Counted from the first letter of the stretch, positions 45,458 to 55,311 are shown. The stretch is 64,000 nt of DNA from Salipaludibacillus agaradhaerens (GCF_002019735.1 NZ_KV917378.1:801869-865868), one strand, 5' to 3'. Numbers and translations: made by a program. The notes: generated from the sequence alone by a model not told the origin.

Positions 45458-46336
45458 TTAGTCTTGTAATTGGTGAGTGATAACTGAACGTATGGCTTTA
45501 GCTACGCCATCTTCTCCATTAGTCGCTGTCGTGAAATCACATAGCTGTTTGATCTCTTTTTCAGCATTCCCCATAGCTACAGCATAACCTGCTATTTGCA
45601 TCATTGAGACATCATTAAAGTTATCGCCCACTACCATGGCTTCTGAGACGTCTAAATTAAAACGTTTTGTCATTATCTCGATACCTTTACCTTTTGTTGC
45701 ATACTGGTGGGTAATTTCTAAATTATCTCTTGCTGAAGCACTGACGCTAATATTTAATTCTTGAGCCAATTTAGCTTCTGCCCGTTCACGTTTTTCACGG
45801 TCAGTTGAAAAAGCCAATACTTTTAGTAATAGGGTCCCTTCTCCTCGTAAAATCTCGTGATAATCATCTGTTCGAAAAACAGCTCCTTGCTCAAACCTTT
45901 TCTCAGCTAATGCCATCGCTTCCTCGTAGGACGAAAACTCTCCAGTCGTTTTTAACAAATCGACGACTAACTCTAATCCTCGTTTTTCGTTATTTGTATA
46001 TGTCCCTTTAGATGTCGTTATTTCAAAATAAATTTCTTCTTCTTGTAAAATGCGATTAATAACGTTAAATTGATCTGTTGACAGGGATTGTTGCTGAATA
46101 ACGTTTCCATCTTCTTCTCTTATATCTGCGCCATTAACACAAATTAGAGGAAGACGTAGACCCACTTCTTTCAATGGTGTAATCGCTTCTGTATAATCGC
46201 GCCCTGTTGCTACAACTACTGTTATACCTGCCTTTTGTGCTTCTTTTATAGCACGAACACTTTCCTCTGAAACTTTACGATTATTATCTAGTAATGTTCC
46301 ATCCATATCGGTTGCAATAAATTTAATTGTTTTCAT
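45458..46336 (-). CDS. Cof-type HAD family phosphatase
   Basis: The 292-residue protein has the HAD motif I DMDGTLLDNN, motif II VVATGRDY and motif IV VGDNFNDVSMM, with a C2-type cap between. Cof/YwpJ-like enzymes dephosphorylate sugar phosphates or flavin/PLP phosphates; the substrate here cannot be told. It is a single gene. Confidence 0.9.
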   Translation of the reverse strand: MKTIKFIATDMDGTLLDNNRKVSEESVRAIKEAQKAGITVVVATGRDYTEAITPLKEVGLRLPLICVNGADIREEDGNVIQQQSLSTDQFNVINRILQEEEIYFEITTSKGTYTNNEKRGLELVVDLLKTTGEFSSYEEAMALAEKRFEQGAVFRTDDYHEILRGEGTLLLKVLAFSTDREKRERAEAKLAQELNISVSASARDNLEITHQYATKGKGIEIMTKRFNLDVSEAMVVGDNFNDVSMMQIAGYAVAMGNAEKEIKQLCDFTTATNGEDGVAKAIRSVITHQLQD

Positions 46337-46443
46337 ATGATAATCTCCTTCTGTCTGTGCTGCACCAACTTAATAAAATCCGTTCACAATTCGTATTCGC
46401 CAAGAAAGGTTAGACGCCTAAAATACGAAATAAAACATATGAT

Positions 46444-47187
46444 TTAATGATGATAAATCATTTTTCGAGTCATTCCCCCATCGATAATGATATTTTCTCC
46501 AGTAATGAAGTCAGCGTCTTCCCTTGATAAAAAAAGGCATGCTTTTGCCACATCAGCCGGTTGACCGACTCGTTGTGAGAAATGTTGATGATGGTCTTCT
46601 TCACGAAGCAGAGAATAATTTTCCGTTTGAATCCACCCAGGGCTAATAGCATTCACTCGAATATATTTTTCTGACAAGGTTGCTGCCAAAGCATGTGTGA
46701 GAGCTATTACTGCTCCTTTGGATGCGGCATATGCTTCACAATTAGGCTCTGACATAAGAGCTCTTGTAGAAGCTATGTTAATGATAGATCCTCCTAACTT
46801 CATTAAGGGCACACAATATTTTGACATTAACATCATGCTTCTCACATTTGTATTCATGACAGTGTCCCATTCAGTGACTTCCAGTTCACTAAATCGTTTA
46901 AAATGAGAGATACCAGCGTTATTAACAAGCGTATTGATAACGGCATTTTCACCAGCTAGTCGTAAAAAAAATGCTTTAATTTCTTCGGGATGTTGAACAT
47001 CTAATTGTTGAAATGTAACATTGTACCCTTTCTCCTGTAAATCCCCTTCCACTTGTTTCCCCTTCGATAAATTGCAATCAAGTAACCATACATGTGCCCG
47101 AGCCTCAGCAAATAATTCTGCTATCTTTTTTCCAATACCTTGGGATGCCCCGGTTACAATAACATGTTTATCGTCTCGTTGATTCAA
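46444..47187 (-). CDS. short-chain dehydrogenase/reductase
   Basis: The 247-residue SDR has the NAD(P) motif TGASQGIG, NNAG, the catalytic serine in INIAS and YAASKG. It is of glucose-dehydrogenase/FabG-like type; the substrate is unknown. The likely start is TTG at 47187, since AAGGAGG lies eight bases upstream; a 16-residue extension to 47235 crosses that site. Confidence 0.87.
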   Translation of the reverse strand: MNQRDDKHVIVTGASQGIGKKIAELFAEARAHVWLLDCNLSKGKQVEGDLQEKGYNVTFQQLDVQHPEEIKAFFLRLAGENAVINTLVNNAGISHFKRFSELEVTEWDTVMNTNVRSMMLMSKYCVPLMKLGGSIINIASTRALMSEPNCEAYAASKGAVIALTHALAATLSEKYIRVNAISPGWIQTENYSLLREEDHHQHFSQRVGQPADVAKACLFLSREDADFITGENIIIDGGMTRKMIYHH

Positions 47188-47898
47188 ATTTCTTACCTCC
47201 TTGTCTATTTTACCATATCGTTTAAAACCGATCATTTTATTGTGAGGAAAGAGAATCTAGTTAGAAACTCTCACTATAGAAAACTCCCCATTCACAAGCC
47301 ATAAGCCCCACTAAAAAGAAATACTAGTCTTAGTACACCATTATTCTTTCACCATTTTTCGGCCAAATTTAGAAGCATTAAAAAAATCAATTTTTCATAA
47401 GGTGAATAATGTTAATTAAACCATTCGAAATAAGAAGTCAAAATTCGAATAAGAATGTGGCCTTCACTTCAGACGGACGCTTTCCTGAGGGCTTGTCTTC
47501 AGCGAGTATTTGTACTAGGTAATCCTCGCAAAAGTGGATCTTCAGTCTACGCTTTATCCTCTTCGAGTCGCCGTCTTACGATTAAGCCACTTTTTATCCG
47601 TATATTAAAATGAAATGTAACATATTTGTCGTTTTATTGCTCATGAAGCGCCATTATGAAATTGATTTATTTAATTTTAGTTTAGCGTTCTCTCATGATC
47701 CACAAACGTACAGAAGTATTTTCCTTCACTCAAATTACTGTTCCATATCGCGTTACTTTCTTACGGATCAGCTTACTAGAAATGGAGAACTTCTGTCACA
47801 CGTCCTTAGTACTTTTCTTCATTGACACTACTCACTCTTTCACTATAATTAATTTTAAGAAAATACAACTTTATCCTTATCCACACACTTCTTTCCCC
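47188..47898. other. 711-bp gene-free stretch
   Basis: Apart from the family B repeat at 47,469-47,580 I see no gene here. Short open frames at 47.6-47.9 kb overlap each other in different frames, lack ribosome-binding sites and look like chance. The left part is AT-rich and should hold the promoter of the short-chain dehydrogenase. Confidence 0.55.
47469..47580. repeat. dispersed repeat family B, copy 2
   Basis: This copy reads CAGACGGACGCTTTCC, GGCTTGTCTTCAGCG, GGATCTTCAGTCTACGC and GAGTCGCCGTCTTACG. It matches the order of blocks of the copy at 28.2 kb with a longer middle. Confidence 0.7.
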
Positions 47899-49383
47899 TC
47901 AATCCATTGCCCCTGAAAGGAGATGTGCCGTAATTCTCGCTGATTCAAAAATCGTTGGTAGCCCACTCCCTGGATGTGTACCCCCTCCAACGAGCCAAAG
48001 ACCTCGAAATTCTTTCAATTTATTATGGGGTCTGAAGTACATCATTTGTCGCAAATTATGAGCTAGGTTAAACGTAGCCCCTTTATAGACGTACTTTTTA
48101 TTTTCCCAATCAGCCGGTGTTAAAACGGTTTCTGTTTCAATTTTATGTCGAAGGTTGTGTAAGCCTGTTTTTTCCTCCACTTTAGACAGGATTAAATCAT
48201 GAAAAGCTCCTTTTTCTTTCTCCCAATCTATATGACTAAAATTGTTAGGGACTGGAGCTAGAATGTACAATGCTGACTTCCCCGTCGGAGCTAATGTTGA
48301 ATCTGTTATTGAGGCATTTTGAATATAGATAGACGGGTCTTGGGATACTGTTTTCAAATGTGAAATCTCTTCTACATTACGTTTGTAATCTTTAGAGAAT
48401 AATACGGTATGGTGATCTAACGGTACAGAGGTATCTACTCCAGCGTAGATCATAAAAGTAGAACACGAGTAGCGTTTTTTTTCTAAATGGATGGTCTTAT
48501 ACTTTCTTCGCAGATCATCAGCCACAAGCTGACTCATAGCTTGAGCAAAATCAGCATTCATAATCACATGATCAGCCGCTATTTTATCACCAGTATCTAG
48601 TTGTAAGCCTTGAACAGTCCGCTTATTATCAATGATTAACTTAGACACCCCTGTTCCTGTATGTATCTCTGCTCCGTGTTCTCTGGCAACTATCCCCATA
48701 GCTGCAGTTAACTTACTTAGTCCCCCTACTGGATGGAAAATACCATACTCATGTTCCATAAATGCTAAGATGCTAAATAAACCTGGGCACTCCCAGGGAG
48801 ACATTCCTAAATATTTGGACTGAAAGGTGAATGATAATTTTAAGCGATCATCGTCAAAATATTTGGATAACACTTCATATAACGTTTTACTTAATTCTAA
48901 TTTTGGCCAGGCTTTTATACTTCGTAAACGTACATAATCAAAAATAGAATCGTGATTTTTTTGTAGAATTGGTAATAATACGTTCATTTTCTTACGTGTA
49001 TCTAACATAAAACGTTCGTATTGCATACCATACCCAGGGAAATGTGTCTCTACAATTTGTTTCATTTTTTGTCGATCTGAGCTTGCTTTCATGGAGAAAT
49101 CATCAAACATAAGCGTATACATAGGATCTATTTTTCTTAGCGATACGTAATCTTCTAACCGGCGGCCTGCTTCCTGAAATAGTTCTTCAAGAATATATGG
49201 CATACTAAAAAAAGTTGGGCCTAAATCAAATGTATAACCAAATTTAGAAAATGAGGATGTTCGTCCACCAATATATTTTTGTTTTTCGAACAGCTGAACG
49301 TGATAGCCTTTTGCTGACAATAACATCGCTGCGGCTAATCCCCCTGGGCCAGTCCCTATTATTGCAATTTTCTTCCTCTGCAT
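47899..49383 (-). CDS. phytoene desaturase-like flavoprotein (CrtI/CrtN family)
   Basis: The 494-residue protein begins with the FAD dinucleotide motif IIGTGPGGLAAAMLLSAKG and ends with the family signature LVGGGTHPGSGLPTIFESAR. These are typical of CrtI/CrtN/CrtP desaturases or oxidases of carotenoid synthesis. No phytoene or diapophytoene synthase is adjacent, so the substrate is unknown. The ATG overlaps no neighbour. It follows a terminator after the asnB-like gene. Confidence 0.85.
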   Translation of the reverse strand: MQRKKIAIIGTGPGGLAAAMLLSAKGYHVQLFEKQKYIGGRTSSFSKFGYTFDLGPTFFSMPYILEELFQEAGRRLEDYVSLRKIDPMYTLMFDDFSMKASSDRQKMKQIVETHFPGYGMQYERFMLDTRKKMNVLLPILQKNHDSIFDYVRLRSIKAWPKLELSKTLYEVLSKYFDDDRLKLSFTFQSKYLGMSPWECPGLFSILAFMEHEYGIFHPVGGLSKLTAAMGIVAREHGAEIHTGTGVSKLIIDNKRTVQGLQLDTGDKIAADHVIMNADFAQAMSQLVADDLRRKYKTIHLEKKRYSCSTFMIYAGVDTSVPLDHHTVLFSKDYKRNVEEISHLKTVSQDPSIYIQNASITDSTLAPTGKSALYILAPVPNNFSHIDWEKEKGAFHDLILSKVEEKTGLHNLRHKIETETVLTPADWENKKYVYKGATFNLAHNLRQMMYFRPHNKLKEFRGLWLVGGGTHPGSGLPTIFESARITAHLLSGAMD

Positions 49384-49513
49384 GTGTCACCTCTGCTATA
49401 AATATCTATAATAAGTTCCTACTTCTATAAGAAAAACATAATACAGTCAGTATTCTGTTTCCTCTAGACTAAAGTTCTTCTTTTCAATTATGTTCTGAAT
49501 GTGAAGGCATCAT

Positions 49514-49570
49514 ACAAAAAACACCTCCGATTTGTCGTTAAGTTTATATACGACTATGGAGGCATTTTTG
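49514..49570. terminator. bidirectional terminator downstream of the asnB-like gene
   Basis: CACCTCC/GGAGGCA and an inner GTCGT/ACGAC form a two-part hairpin flanked by A6 and T5. On the minus strand it ends the asnB transcript. The rest of 49,384-49,730 holds nothing I can name. Confidence 0.75.
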
Positions 49571-49730
49571 TATCATATTATTATAAATTCTTTGGTTTTA
49601 TAGGGATAAAAGGGGGTACCTAATTTGTTGCCCCAGTAGTTTAAAGATGTTCCAACTTATGTTAAGTTGTATGAAAAATGACTAGATCTTATTAGTAAAT
49701 CATTATCCTTTCTAAAGCTTAATGGCTTCT

Positions 49731-51569
49731 TCAACTCACATTATAGTGTCTCATCCAACCATCCAATTGAAGCAAGTAAGCCATTAACTGGGGGCCTGTC
49801 ATCAATTGTCCGAAATACGGTTTCTTAAAGGAGCTCCCTTCTGTTTCAGCAAGTATCTTTACCTTTTGATAATCAAGCTTATTGAAAATAGGAGACTCTT
49901 TCTGTTTAACAAGTTTCATGAGCGAATCTGAGACCAATTTTCGATAAATAGGATGGTGAGTTTTAGGGAAAGGACTTTTCTTTCTATATAATACATCGTC
50001 CGGTAGAATGCCTTCCATCGCACGTCTTAATATTCCCTTTTCCCTGCCGTTTAACATCTTCATTTCCCATGGTATGTTCCACACATATTCCACGAGCTTA
50101 TGATCAGCGAAGGGGACTCGAACCTCCAAGCTTTGTGCCATACTCATACGGTCTTTTCGTTCCAGTAAAGTGGTCATAAACCATATCATATTGACGTAAA
50201 ATAAGCTTCTCCTTTGCGCCTCTTCTTCTCCTTCTCCTTCTAAAACAGGTACTTCATCTAATGTTTCTCTATAGCGTTCTGTCACGTAATCCTTTAGTTG
50301 AAGTTGAGTTTGCCATTCCGGTCTAAGTAACTGTTCTCTTTCTTCTAATGAACTCATCCATGGGAAGATTTCTCCCTGTAATTTTTCTTTATCACGAAAC
50401 CACGGATAACCGCCAAAAATCTCATCGGCACATTCGCCAGACAAAGCCACAGTCGCTTGTTTACGAATTTCTCCGCAAAACCACAGCAATGAAGAATCAA
50501 TGTCTGCCATTCCAGGTAAGTCTCTCGCTTTAACTGCTGACTCAAGTAACTTATATAGCTCAGTTTGTTTTATAATCGCTTTCGTATGAGCAGTATTAAG
50601 TTCTTCAACCATTCGTTCTACCCATGGGCTATCAGCATCTGGTTGAAAATGACTAGAGGTAAAATAACGGTCATTATCCTCATAATCAAAAGAGAAGGTT
50701 TTTAAAGGTGAACGCCCTTTTTGTTTATAAAATCCAGCTGCAATCGCTGAAATAGCGCTAGAATCGAGCCCACCTGACAGAAATGTTGAGACTGGCACAT
50801 CAGCTACCAACTGTTCTTCAACGGCTGTCGTCAATAAATGGCGTATATGAGCCGCTGTTTCTTCAGTTGATTCACGATGTTGTTGACTTTTTACTTGCCA
50901 ATATCTTTGAATAGTTGCTTTGCCATTATTAAATCGCATGAAATGAGCAGGTCTTAATTCATTAATGCCACTAAAAATACCATGACCTGGTGTACGAGAT
51001 GGACTTAATCCAAGTAATTCTTGCCACCCTTCAATACCAACACTTGTATTTATAGCTGGATGAGCTAATAGCGCTTTTATTTCCGAACCAAAGATTATCC
51101 CTTTGTTGCCCAAACTATAAAACAATGGCTTCACACCTAATCGATCTCTCGCTAAAAATAGTTCATTTCTTTCTTCATCCCACACAGCAAATGCAAAGAT
51201 ACCTGTTAGTCTTTCAACGCAGGCTTCTCTCCATTGAATATAGGCAGTCAACAGAACTTCTGTATCAGAATGGGAGTTAAAGCTGTATCCGTGAGCGCGC
51301 AATTCTTTTCTAATGTCCTCAGTATTGTATAATTCGCCGTTATAACAAATCGTATAGCTAAATCCGTTTTTCTTCTTCGTCATTGGTTGAGCACCACCTG
51401 CTGGATCAACTACGATTAGACGTGTATGACCGAAAACAGCCTTTTCACAGCTCCATGTCGTAATCGCATCTGGACCACGCAGGCTCAATTGGTTAGCCAT
51501 CTGTCTTAACGTGTCTTCGTGGTTCATTAAATTTTCTGATTGATCCACCCATCCAGTAATTCCACACAT
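49731..51569 (-). CDS. asparagine synthase (glutamine-hydrolysing) family protein
   Basis: The 612-residue protein has an N-terminal glutamine amidotransferase domain whose nucleophile is Cys2 (MCGITGWVD), then RGPD and YNGELYN, and a C-terminal synthetase domain with the ATP loop FLSGGLDSSAISA. The start at 51569 is fixed by the need for Cys2 and by GAGGG upstream; an extension to 51626 is not used. It could make asparagine or amidate another substrate, as AsnO-type paralogues do. A methyltransferase gene precedes it by 98 bp on the same strand. Confidence 0.92.
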   Translation of the reverse strand: MCGITGWVDQSENLMNHEDTLRQMANQLSLRGPDAITTWSCEKAVFGHTRLIVVDPAGGAQPMTKKKNGFSYTICYNGELYNTEDIRKELRAHGYSFNSHSDTEVLLTAYIQWREACVERLTGIFAFAVWDEERNELFLARDRLGVKPLFYSLGNKGIIFGSEIKALLAHPAINTSVGIEGWQELLGLSPSRTPGHGIFSGINELRPAHFMRFNNGKATIQRYWQVKSQQHRESTEETAAHIRHLLTTAVEEQLVADVPVSTFLSGGLDSSAISAIAAGFYKQKGRSPLKTFSFDYEDNDRYFTSSHFQPDADSPWVERMVEELNTAHTKAIIKQTELYKLLESAVKARDLPGMADIDSSLLWFCGEIRKQATVALSGECADEIFGGYPWFRDKEKLQGEIFPWMSSLEEREQLLRPEWQTQLQLKDYVTERYRETLDEVPVLEGEGEEEAQRRSLFYVNMIWFMTTLLERKDRMSMAQSLEVRVPFADHKLVEYVWNIPWEMKMLNGREKGILRRAMEGILPDDVLYRKKSPFPKTHHPIYRKLVSDSLMKLVKQKESPIFNKLDYQKVKILAETEGSSFKKPYFGQLMTGPQLMAYLLQLDGWMRHYNVS

Positions 51570-51667
51570 GTTCATCCCTCGTTTCCAATCTTGAACTGTA
51601 AACAGTCGTTTTTTTATGCTATTCAATGAGGGTTGTCCTATTGACTACTGATTAGGTGGTCAATCTA

Positions 51668-52687
51668 TTAAATTGTTTTTCTCATTGTCACTAAGTACCA
51701 ACCACCTTCTCTAATAAGCGGTTTAATCGTCATTATTTTAAGTCCAGCTTTTTTGCTGTTACGCTTCATTTCTTTTAATGTTGGAAGCGGGTAGAGATTT
51801 TTGTGAGCTGTCATAAATGTATTAAATGCCGCTGTAAAGGTTTGTCCATGTTTGGCTCCCTTGACAGGTTGTATAAACGTGATGATGCCTCCTTGATTCA
51901 TGATTGAAGCTATTTTTTTAAATAGCTCTGCTCTTTCCTCAGGTGCAAAATAATAGAGTAAATTATGTACCATGACCATATCTGTTTTACCGCTATACTT
52001 TTCTATAAATGTCTCCATATCAGTACAATGAATCTGCGCGTGTTCATTCAATGCGTCTCTCGCTTGTTTAGCCACCTTGTCATTTATTTCAACGCCATTT
52101 AGAGCTATCGTTGGAAAGCGTTTTTGTATGCGTTTTAAATAACCGCCATAGCCGCAGCCTAAATCGATAATTGTGGCCGGCTTATTTTTTTTCACAATTT
52201 TTAAAATTGGGTAAATGGAAACCTTTTCCAATAGCGTGGATGTTTCTGCCACTACATTTGCAAAAGAATCTTCCAAATATTCTATCCGCTCGTTATTTTT
52301 TAATAGATCAGGATATTTTAATAAAGTGGGAAGGTGTAATTCCATCATCTCTCTTAATAAAACGCCAACAGACTCCGAACTGTTTGCTGAAGCATATTTT
52401 ATGAGTTTTCGTTTCGCTTTTATTTTACCCGTCATACTTTTTTTCAAATGACCTATCTCCAGACCCACTTCTATCCACCTATTAAGAAGAGCACGGTTGA
52501 AATCACATGTTTCTGCTACATGCTCCACAGAGCGATATTGACTAAAATAATAAAACAAATCTAATGTATAGCCTACATGCGCATGCCAAGTGGACAAGAA
52601 ATTTTCATTTGTTTTCATCCATTTTCTTGCCTGCAGCATACGATTAAATTCACTCAATTCTCTCAACTCCCCAATTGTCTTAACCAA
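51668..52687 (-). CDS. class I SAM-dependent methyltransferase
   Basis: The 339-residue protein has a helical N-terminal half (about 1-160) and a methyltransferase domain with the SAM motif IIDLGCGYGGYLKRI (about 172), the acidic GVEIND and MVMVHNLLYY. The N-terminal layout recalls small-molecule O/C-methyltransferases with a dimerisation domain. The target is unknown. The start is TTG with AGAGGTT upstream; an internal TTG at 52657 is possible. It probably forms one transcript with the asnB-like gene. Confidence 0.85.
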   Translation of the reverse strand: MVKTIGELRELSEFNRMLQARKWMKTNENFLSTWHAHVGYTLDLFYYFSQYRSVEHVAETCDFNRALLNRWIEVGLEIGHLKKSMTGKIKAKRKLIKYASANSSESVGVLLREMMELHLPTLLKYPDLLKNNERIEYLEDSFANVVAETSTLLEKVSIYPILKIVKKNKPATIIDLGCGYGGYLKRIQKRFPTIALNGVEINDKVAKQARDALNEHAQIHCTDMETFIEKYSGKTDMVMVHNLLYYFAPEERAELFKKIASIMNQGGIITFIQPVKGAKHGQTFTAAFNTFMTAHKNLYPLPTLKEMKRNSKKAGLKIMTIKPLIREGGWYLVTMRKTI

Positions 52688-52811
52688 AACACTGTAACCT
52701 CTATACCCTATTAGCTACTTGAACTAAACTATTCTAAACATTCATAAGCATAAGGAGGTTATTTAGAAACATTGAGAAGTTTTTTACAAAAAGAGCACCT
52801 ACCAAATAAAA

Positions 52812-52920
52812 CGCCCGCCCTTCAATCAAGTCATTATCGATCGTTAACTCATGCTAAATAGAGATAGCTCTCTCTCCTCTTTATTTTGAGCCGAGAGGTT
52901 TACGGACCTTTATCTATGAT
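52812..52920. repeat. dispersed repeat family A, copy 3 (degenerate)
   Basis: CGCCCTTCAATCAAGTC starts the element; AATAGAGATAGC-TCTCTCCTC-TTTATT and GGTTTACGGACCTTTATCT match the right part of copy 2. The left inverted repeat is decayed. It runs up to the terminator of the phosphatase gene. Confidence 0.65.
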
Positions 52921-52947
52921 AAAAAACCGACCCTGTAGTAGGTCGGT
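52921..52947 (-). terminator. intrinsic terminator of the phosphatase gene
   Basis: ACCGACC and GGTCGGT are perfect 7-bp arms, followed on the minus strand by TTTTTTATC, 26 bp past the stop. Confidence 0.85.
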
Positions 52948-52973
52948 GAACTTTAAATAGGTTTGATATTTGT

Positions 52974-53444
52974 CTAGATACCTTCTTTATCTTTGATGAA
53001 CGCTAATAAAGCGCTACACCCCTCATTAATTAAATCATATACTTCATCAAAATTCCCCGTGAAATATGGGTCGGGAACATCTTTTACTTGACTTATTTCT
53101 ACAAAATCTAGTAGCTTATGCAAGTGAACAATGACTCCTAATGTATTAAGCTCATTAAGATGCTTCATATTCGATGCATCCATGGCAATAATGTAATCAT
53201 ACGTTGATAAATCTTGTTCAACCACCTGACGTGCAACCAACTGTTCGTCCTCTACATGATACTTTGCCAAAATAGCGAGCGTCCCTTCGTGTGGGCGTTT
53301 TCCAATATGCCAATTTCCAGTCCCTGCTGAGTCTGTCACTATTTTATTCTGTAATCCCGCCTGTTTTACTTTCTGGCGAAAAATAGCTTCTGCCATTGGT
53401 GACCGACAAATATTCCCTAAACATACAAATAAAACGTTTATCAC
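52974..53444 (-). CDS. low-molecular-weight protein-tyrosine phosphatase
   Basis: The 156-residue protein has the P-loop CLGNICRS (Cys8, Arg14) and the general-acid loop VPDPYF. It is a YfkJ/Wzb-type phosphatase; the target is not evident and no tyrosine kinase is adjacent. The start is GTG, with AAAGGAG seven to eight bases upstream. Confidence 0.92.
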   Translation of the reverse strand: MINVLFVCLGNICRSPMAEAIFRQKVKQAGLQNKIVTDSAGTGNWHIGKRPHEGTLAILAKYHVEDEQLVARQVVEQDLSTYDYIIAMDASNMKHLNELNTLGVIVHLHKLLDFVEISQVKDVPDPYFTGNFDEVYDLINEGCSALLAFIKDKEGI

Positions 53445-53650
53445 TTTATGTCTCTCCTTTGCACATCTGTTATTTACATTCTAGTAGAGATTTGCTGTTT
53501 TTATAATTTAATTGTAAAGCTTCAAACTTCATTATACGCGATTTATCTCCTTTTAGGTGTCGTCATATCGTTTAAGATTTTTTCTCCATTTTATTTCAGC
53601 TTTATTTCGCCTGTTTAAAAAAGGTCCTCTTATTTAACCCGATTAACAAG

Positions 53651-53679
53651 AAAAAACCCCTTGGTTATCCAAGAGGGGC
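53651..53679 (-). terminator. intrinsic terminator overlapping the 3' end of the following small gene
   Basis: CCCCTTGG and CCAAGAGGGG pair with a two-base bulge, followed on the minus strand by GTTTTTTC. The stop codon of the gene lies in the loop. Confidence 0.8.
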
Positions 53680-53979
53680 TAATTCAGGCTTATCGATCAG
53701 ATAGTGTGAATGTTTTAATTTTATATCTTCTATGATCGCTTCGATGGAAGTGAAATCTTCACCAACTTTATAAGTTGCCGCGCTTGTTAACGATTTCGAT
53801 GCTTCCGGATTACCTATTAAAATCTGAATGATTTCTTCCGGATCACATTCGATCTCCTCTACCGCGTCCCCTACACATTGACAGTCCTTATTATCAAACC
53901 TTTCGTACACTACAAAGACATCTTCAGGTGTTTCGTCGGCCAAAAGCTCTCTCGTCTCCACTAAATCTTTTACGATCAC
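53665..53979 (-). CDS. small acidic protein of unknown function
   Basis: I do not recognise this 104-residue protein. It is acidic, has no membrane segment, and has a cysteine pair in NKDCQCVGD. The likely start is GTG at 53979, since AGAGAGGAAG lies seven bases upstream; an ATG at 54015 lies before that site. It has its own terminator. Confidence 0.72.
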   Translation of the reverse strand: MIVKDLVETRELLADETPEDVFVVYERFDNKDCQCVGDAVEEIECDPEEIIQILIGNPEASKSLTSAATYKVGEDFTSIEAIIEDIKLKHSHYLIDKPELAPLG

Positions 53980-54226
53980 TATAAACTTCCTCTCTTTTAT
54001 TCCGTGAGTTAGCATGTGAAATTATTCACGGTTTTATTAGATTACAAGGTCTACTATACACCATTTCACTAGGTAATTTGTGAACTTTTCGTGAACATTC
54101 AGTTACATTTATCGGTCATAAATGAACATAAATTCAGTTATAGCAAGGTTTTGGTGTAATTAACCATTTAACGACACACAATGATATATCATCTGACAAT
54201 TGACAAAGCTGTTTTCTTCTGATAAG

Positions 54227-55021
54227 TCATTTTTTATTCATATGCTTACCAAGTATTTTTTGAAATAAGGTGGGACACAGTTGATATAAAATAGCACCTG
54301 CTCCCATCCATATCGGAAGGTTAATTTCTCGTTTTGGCTTTTTTAACAATTGGGCTGTCTTTTTAGACACGTACGCTGGCTCTAACATATAATTTTGGAC
54401 ATTTTTTTTGTAATTACCTGATTTATCAGCAACATTGAAAAAATCAGTACGGACAGGCCCCGGATTGACGATGCTTACATGGAGGGGACTGTCTTGAAGC
54501 TCCATCCTTAAAGCATTTGCAAAGCCGAGAACAGCATGCTTCGTAGCTGAATAGACACTGGCTTTAGGTGTGGGAATTTTGCTAGCCACTGACCCGATAA
54601 AAATAATGTGTCCATATCCTTGCGTCATCATGTATGGAAGAACTTGCTTTGTACATGCAATCGTTCCAAATACATTTACTTTAAACATGTTTTCCATGTC
54701 TATTAAGTCAGCTTCTCTGACAGTGTCAAACACGGCAAAACCGGCATTATTTATAAGGGCAGTGATGGTACCTACCTCCTTATAAATGGTTTTAAATGTC
54801 GTGTCTATCGCGTTAAGGTCTGATACATCTAATTCATAAATTGGTGCGTCAACGCCAGTTGTACGACATATATAGTCTGAGACTGCTCTTAACTTATCAC
54901 CCGAACGGGCAAGTAAGACTGGCGTGCCCCCTTGCTGAGCAACCTCAATCGCTAATTCTTTACCAATTCCACCGGATGCTCCTGTAATCACAACAACATC
55001 ATTGTTTAAACATTTTTTCAT
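54227..55021 (-). CDS. short-chain dehydrogenase/reductase (DltE/YqjQ-like)
   Basis: The 264-residue SDR has TGASGGIG, NNAG, the serine in IGSVAS and YSATKHA, then a hydrophobic C-terminus (about 235-255) that may attach to the membrane. The substrate is unknown. The ATG at 55021 has GTGGGGAT upstream; a GTG at 55033 overlaps that site. Confidence 0.88.
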   Translation of the reverse strand: MKKCLNNDVVVITGASGGIGKELAIEVAQQGGTPVLLARSGDKLRAVSDYICRTTGVDAPIYELDVSDLNAIDTTFKTIYKEVGTITALINNAGFAVFDTVREADLIDMENMFKVNVFGTIACTKQVLPYMMTQGYGHIIFIGSVASKIPTPKASVYSATKHAVLGFANALRMELQDSPLHVSIVNPGPVRTDFFNVADKSGNYKKNVQNYMLEPAYVSKKTAQLLKKPKREINLPIWMGAGAILYQLCPTLFQKILGKHMNKK

Positions 55022-55311
55022 CAATATCCCCACTTTTAAAGTACAAAATTTAAAATCACATTTTTACATTGTGTTACGTAAAAATAACAACTAGACAAGC
55101 TGATAGTGTAAAGGCACTGTTAGTAATTCGGAAAAAATTTTGACTAACTAAAAAAGCTAACATTGTTAAAATAACGTATTCTTTTAGTACTATCAGAAAA
55201 TCTTTTGACGTTATTTTATCGTTATTCTATTGACTTTTCATCCATTCCCACTCATAATAATGGAAATTTGAACTATTCTATAATAATGGATGAGATAAAA
55301 GGTGGTCACTT

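Noticed and set aside
47610-47916. Two overlapping plus-strand frames of 71 and 73 codons
   Set aside because: They overlap each other in different frames, have no ribosome-binding site, and run into the antisense of the CrtI-like gene.
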